A DNA stretch of 64,000 bases, from positions 99,591 through 163,590 of the forward strand of contig PBLG01000047.1 of NCBI GenBank assembly GCA_002722315.1, written 5' to 3'. A model generated the notes under the pieces. That model did no database searches. It saw nothing but the letters and a program-made list of their open reading frames with translations, and was not told the origin of the DNA. The position numbers and the translations under genes were made by a program. Below, piece by piece: positions 60,941 through 64,000 of this stretch. The DNA is from Lysobacterales bacterium (GTDB lineage: Bacteria > Pseudomonadota > Gammaproteobacteria > Xanthomonadales > Wenzhouxiangellaceae). How positions within the stretch are numbered: the stretch's first letter is position 1; every line of letters begins with the position of its first letter.

Positions 60941-61540
60941 GTGATCGACGAGGGCTACACAAAATACCAATGCGCGTGGCGCCGCGGGCAGGCGCTGGCG
61001 GCCGAGACCGTCGCCGAGCTCGACGCCTGCCGGAACCGTCTGTTCGACGCCGGGCTGGTCGGCCATTACGCGCAGCACGACGTGGGCTTCGGCAATCTCA
61101 GCATTCGCTGTCCCGACAGCGGGTTCATCATCAGCGGGACGCAGACCGGCCACATCGCGCGTACCGACGCGCGCCACTGGAGCCGGGTGATCGCCTGCGA
61201 CATCGACGCCAACCGCGTGACCTGCGAGGGGCCGGTCCAGGCCTCTTCCGAGGCGCTGACCCATGCCGCGATCTACGAACTCGATCCCGCCATCGGCGCC
61301 ATCGCGCACGTCCACAGCGGCGAACTCTGGCGCCGGCTGATCGACCGGATTCCGACCACGTCGCGCGACGTGCCCTACGGCACGCCGGAGATGGCGCGGG
61401 AATTCGCGCGGCTTTACCGTGAAACCGACCTAGCGGAATCCCGCGTGGCCGTGATGGGCGGCCACGACGAGGGTCTGGTGGCGTTCGGGCGCGACATCGG
61501 CGAGGCGACCGAACGGGTGCTGGCGTTGAGGAACCTCTGA
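60941..61540 (+). CDS. class II aldolase/adducin family protein
   Basis: 199 residues, GTG start. Family features: NLSIRCPDSGFIISG (phosphate/substrate loop), SSEALTHAAIYELDP, and the metal ligands in AHVHSGELW. The last ligand His is likely in MGGHDEGLVAFG. Substrate unknown; related enzymes act on sugar phosphates such as fuculose- or ribulose-phosphate. It is close to stand-alone members of marine gammaproteobacteria rather than AraD/FucA themselves. Confidence 0.87.
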   Translation: MIDEGYTKYQCAWRRGQALAAETVAELDACRNRLFDAGLVGHYAQHDVGFGNLSIRCPDSGFIISGTQTGHIARTDARHWSRVIACDIDANRVTCEGPVQASSEALTHAAIYELDPAIGAIAHVHSGELWRRLIDRIPTTSRDVPYGTPEMAREFARLYRETDLAESRVAVMGGHDEGLVAFGRDIGEATERVLALRNL

Positions 61541-61679
61541 ATAACTCTGCGCGGAGCGCGTTTCAGTCGGAAAAGCCGGAGCCTCCCGCAGAGGCGCGTC
61601 GCGCCCGTGCAGAGTGGTTCAGACGTTCCTTGAAGACGGAAGACTGATTGGCCGCGGGAAGGTCGCGCATCGCGCGCAC

Positions 61680-61705
61680 AAAAAAGGCCGCCATATGCAG
61701 CGGCC
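61680..61705 (-). terminator. rho-independent terminator of tRNA-Arg
   Basis: GGCCGC and GCGGCC form the stem around TGCATATG-like loop sequence; in the minus direction it is followed by TTTTTTGTG. It lies 9 bases after the tRNA 3' end. Confidence 0.88.
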
Positions 61706-61714
61706 CTGGAAATA

Positions 61715-61791
61715 TGGCGCGCCCGACAGGAGTCGAACCTGTGACCTCTGCCTTCGGAGGGCAGCACTCTATCCAGCTGAGCTACGGGCGC
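61715..61791 (-). tRNA. tRNA-Arg, anticodon CCG
   Basis: 77 nt with encoded CCA. Acceptor GCGCCCG pairs with CGGGCGC; anticodon loop CTCCGAA; T-arm with GGTTCGACTCC; D-arm AGCTCAGCTGGATAGAG. Reads CGG codons. Terminator follows directly. Confidence 0.95.
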
Positions 61792-61868
61792 GTGGCCGGA
61801 TATTGTAACCGACTCCCACGACGCCGTCGCGTTCCGGCACCATACCCGAAACAACCGGAGTTGAGACC

Positions 61869-62375
61869 ATGTCCGACCCGAACCAGAATCCGCTCACGAT
61901 CCGGCCGGCCGGCCCGGACGACATCGACGAACTGCTTGCGCTGATCCACGAACTGGCCGTCTACGAGAAAGCGCCCGAGTCGGCGGTCGCCACCCCGGAA
62001 CTGCTTCACCGGGCGCTGTTCGGCGAGCGCCCGACGGCGGAAGCCGTGATTGCCGAATGGGAAGGGAAACCGGCCGGCTTCGCGCTTTACTTCCACAACT
62101 TCTCGACCTGGCTGGGCAAGCCGGGGCTTTACCTGGAGGACCTGTTCGTGCGCGAGAGCATGCGCGGCAAGGGCATCGGCAAGGCGCTGCTGCTGCACCT
62201 GGCCGGGATTGCCCGCGACCGCGGCTGCGGGCGGATGGAATGGAGCGTGCTCGACTGGAATACCCCGGCGATCGATTTCTACAAGGCCCTCGGCGCCGAG
62301 CCGATGGACGAATGGACGGTTTACCGACTTGACGCGGCGGCGTTGGAACGGGTGGCCGGGAGTGGTCGGGATTGA
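61869..62375 (+). CDS. GNAT-family N-acetyltransferase
   Basis: 168 residues, one GNAT domain. The acetyl-CoA loop is in [18 protein letters not shown] (R-x-x-G-x-G), with [10 protein letters not shown] before it and [20 protein letters not shown] after it, as in the diamine N-acetyltransferase-like subgroup. Substrate is not certain; polyamines or amino-acid amines are plausible. Confidence 0.9.
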   Translation: MSDPNQNPLTIRPAGPDDIDELLALIHELAVYEKAPESAVATPELLHRALFGERPTAEAVIAEWEGKPAGFALYFHNFSTWLGKPGLYLEDLFVRESMRGKGIGKALLLHLAGIARDRGCGRMEWSVLDWNTPAIDFYKALGAEPMDEWTVYRLDAAALERVAGSGRD

Positions 62376-62881
62376 CTTGCGAAGGAACGCTCCGCTCAGG
62401 CAGGCAGAAACAGCGTCTGCAGGTCGTTGAGGTATTGCGCGCCGCGCTCGGTGCGGATCATGCATTCAGCCGTGCCCGCACTGTCGGCGCCGGTCGCCCG
62501 GTGATTGGTAGAAGGTGTCGATGACGACCCCGCCAATGTTGCGGCGATACCGGCCGACCCAGACGACCTCGACCGGACCCAGGTATTGGTTTTTGGCTCT
62601 TCCCGGTTTTCTAGATGACCGTGCGAACCGACTGTTCGCGCTTGAGCGCACGCTTTCTTGCCGACATCAAAGTGGAACTTGGTATGCGAGGCACCCCGGC
62701 TAACCTCATGCACCAGGTCGCAGACGGTGTAGTGGAAGGCCCGATCGCTGGTATCCGCGAGCACCTTGTCAGTGGCGTCGCAACTGTAACCCACCATGCA
62801 CACGACCAAACCCGATTTTAGTCGACGTTTGCCACGGTCAGGTTGAGGGTTAGGAGAATCCGGGCCTGTAGCTCGCGAGAA
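62376..62881. other. decayed region with no intact gene
   Basis: 506 bases. Minus-strand translation gives broken coding-like pieces in two frames (CDLVHEVSRGASHTKFHFDV; YLGPVEVVWVGRYRRNIGGV), not assignable by eye, joined near an ISL3-like end at 62595-62610. I read it as the remnant of one or more mobile elements or a dead gene. Confidence 0.5.
62595..62610 (+). mobile_element. solitary ISL3-like terminal sequence
   Basis: GGCTCTTCCCGGTTTT is identical to the first 16 bases of the ISL3-like element at 63904, same orientation, but the sequence beyond it diverges. It is probably the end of a mostly deleted element. Confidence 0.55.
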
Positions 62882-63001
62882 ATGGCTCCGGCCACAATCT
62901 TCAAACTGCTGCTGAAAAACGAGAAACGCTGGAACCGACTCAAGAACCTTCAACTACTGCAACTGGTCACCAACAATGCCCAGGTCTGCAACGGAGCGTG
63001 A
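62882..63001 (+). pseudogene. IS256-type transposase C-terminal remnant
   Basis: 39 codons from ATG to stop: TIFKLLLKNEKRWNRLKNLQ and LVTNNAQVCNGA resemble the end of IS256-family transposases (M-x-F-K-L, W-R-R-L, V-x-F-x-x-G). The DDE catalytic domain is absent. Assignment rests on pattern memory only. Confidence 0.55.
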
Positions 63002-63048
63002 GCCAATGGACAATCAGGCAGGACCACCGATGCTCGCAAACACCGAAT

Positions 63049-63077
63049 TTGACAACAATTCCGCTTGCCTGTACCGT
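63049..63077 (+). promoter_or_regulatory. probable promoter of the truncated protease gene
   Basis: A consensus TTGACA (63049-63054) and TACCGT (63072-63077) are 17 bases apart, 30 bases before the ATG at 63107. Confidence 0.5.
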
Positions 63078-63106
63078 AGTTGCGGGCTATAAACTGGGGT
63101 AATGAT

Positions 63107-63943
63107 ATGCTAAGGAAAGCAATTTATTTGTTGTTTCTGTTCTCTCTGCCAATTTTTTGTAGTGCGCAGATCTTGGGCGACGCCACCTTCACACCACCTC
63201 AACTCAGCACCACGACATTCATTAAGGAGCGCATATCGGACGAACATTTCGAAAGCTATGGGGCTGTTTGGCGAACGCAGGCCCCAGAGGCACACATTCT
63301 ATCCGTGCCGATCATCGTAAATTTTTCGGCAATTTCTTCTTCGGTATCGCACGCTTTGGATGGCATTCAGTCTCCAGGTAGAGTTGGTGATGTGTTGATT
63401 CTCGATGTGCCTTCGGTTGGTGGGCCCCTGGCTCTTGTAGTCGAATTTCTGGAGCAGTCGAAATCGGGAGCATATACTCTGAGTGGGCGAGTTGGCGGAA
63501 TAGATGCAAGTTCCTTTTCGTTGACCCACCATGAAAAAAACGCCTTAATTGGAAAAATTCGAATAGCAGGCCTGACAATTGTCATATATCCAAACCGATC
63601 AAGTGCCCTCAATTCGAGCGCGCACACGCTATCGCTTATAGATCCAGCTATGCTCAAGCAAAATCCAAATGATGTCGTAATAGCCGACAGACTCTTGGAT
63701 AAGCCAGGCCGTGAAAAAGGCCCGTCTAAGGAAAGCAATTATCTCCATTCATCCTCCGGGTCGTCTGGCTCGGGCGACGTCCAGGTTCTGTTCCTGTTCG
63801 GTTCAGACGTAGCCAATCAGAGTAACAGAGCCGCCAATATTGTTTCAGAGATGAACTTTGCTCTGCAGCAAAGCGGTGTCGACCAGCTTGCCCTTAACAA
63901 AATGGCTCTTCCCGGTTTTGTGTGGGTTGAACACTTCGGATAG
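63107..63943 (+). pseudogene. metzincin-type protease paralog truncated by an ISL3-like insertion
   Basis: The open frame starts at ATG 63107 with a signal peptide (KAIYLLFLFSLPIFCSAQ) and continues with a propeptide like that of the 58594-60354 protease (LIGKIRIAGLTIVIYP; GDVQVLFLFGSDVANQS, RAANIVSEMNFALQQSGV align with residues 206-241 there). At 63904 the sequence enters an IS end; the frame stops at 63943 after about ten IS-encoded residues. The catalytic domain is lost or lies beyond the IS. The gene is AT-richer than its surroundings. Confidence 0.85.
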
Positions 63944-64000
63944 GCTACCGTCTGGCCCCGATTCGAGTCCAGTCCCATGCACGACCGCGAGCTCTACCGC
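63904..64000 (+). mobile_element. ISL3-family insertion sequence, left end, incomplete
   Basis: The element begins GGCTCTTCCCGGTTTTGTGT, the usual form of an ISL3-type terminal repeat, and carries the first codons of a transposase at 63977. The remainder lies beyond the window. ISL3 elements duplicate 8 bp at the target; the candidate left copy is AACAAAAT at 63896-63903. Confidence 0.75.
63977..64000 (+). CDS. ISL3-family transposase, first eight codons
   Basis: Only MHDRELYR is visible, matching the start of many ISL3 transposases (M-x-D-x-x-L-Y). It begins 73 bases inside the IS end, as expected. The protein continues off the right edge. Confidence 0.6.

Noticed and set aside
62396..62953. 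185-codon minus-strand open frame as a real gene
   Set aside because: It crosses an ISL3-like end, has coding-like signal in two different frames and no ribosome-binding site; treated as decayed sequence.

Overview
The window is GC-rich, densely coded gammaproteobacterial DNA. A proton-pumping rhodopsin with a Blh retinal-forming enzyme, an Mrp-type Na+/H+ antiporter operon, several secreted metzincin-like proteases, two TonB-dependent receptors, Ktr-type K+ uptake, and a secreted protein ending in a short F-x-D-G-F-E tail together suggest a marine or haloalkaline, proteolytic member of the Xanthomonadales/Wenzhouxiangellaceae area. That placement is inference from gene content; no rRNA is present.

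Layout. 1-6954 (minus): a TonB2-type energising operon (DUF3450, long ExbB-like protein, a fused ExbB-ExbD, a second ExbD, TonB, TPR protein) followed by a TonB-dependent receptor that runs off the left edge. 7342-11018 (plus): PfkB-family kinase, secreted metalloprotease, DadA-like oxidoreductase. 11309-13441: tRNA-Met(CAT), a BLUF-like protein lacking the photoactive Tyr, PhzF-like isomerase, cold shock gene. 13490-14025: a large imperfect inverted-repeat element. 14171-16679: deoC-deoA-cdd nucleoside catabolism operon. 16730-18955: DUF2891 protein and a membrane protein. 18971-23282: potassium block, with a two-RCK K+ channel and DUF6394 protein (minus) divergent from ktrA-ktrB (plus). 23329-33503: PqqU/YncD-like receptor, a 1785-residue secreted protein with PPC-like repeats and two vWA domains, and a divergent 778-residue transglutaminase-like protein without the catalytic Cys. 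33684-37527: CNNM/CBS protein, small lipoprotein, DUF3617 protein, TPR-GGDEF cyclase.

37642-39625 (minus) is the light-energy operon: a xanthorhodopsin-like proton pump, then a 62-codon repeat-built hydrophobic ORF that has its own ribosome-binding site and whose stop overlaps the blh start, then blh. I regard this as the most unusual item. 39837-41255: isoaspartyl peptidase, CPXCG protein, REP-like hairpin. 41293-45126 (minus): methionine/SAM cycle genes metK, ahcY, metF with long hairpins between them. 45371-47939: cardiolipin synthase, NnrU protein, a canonical BLUF protein. 48070-55552 (plus): a ten-gene Mrp antiporter operon with MrpA split and three large antiporter-like subunits, one lacking the usual channel Lys and His. 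55584-60776: small membrane protein, Rieske protein, two tandem secreted paralogs with a nearly identical core, a secreted protease, a PLDc_N peptide. 60941-64000: class II aldolase, tRNA-Arg(CCG), GNAT acetyltransferase, decayed mobile DNA (an ISL3-like end, an IS256-type remnant), and a protease paralog cut by an ISL3-like insertion that leaves the window on the right.

Functionally the window joins ion and proton economy (rhodopsin, Mrp, K+ systems, TonB energisation) with scavenging (receptors, proteases, nucleoside and D-amino-acid catabolism).
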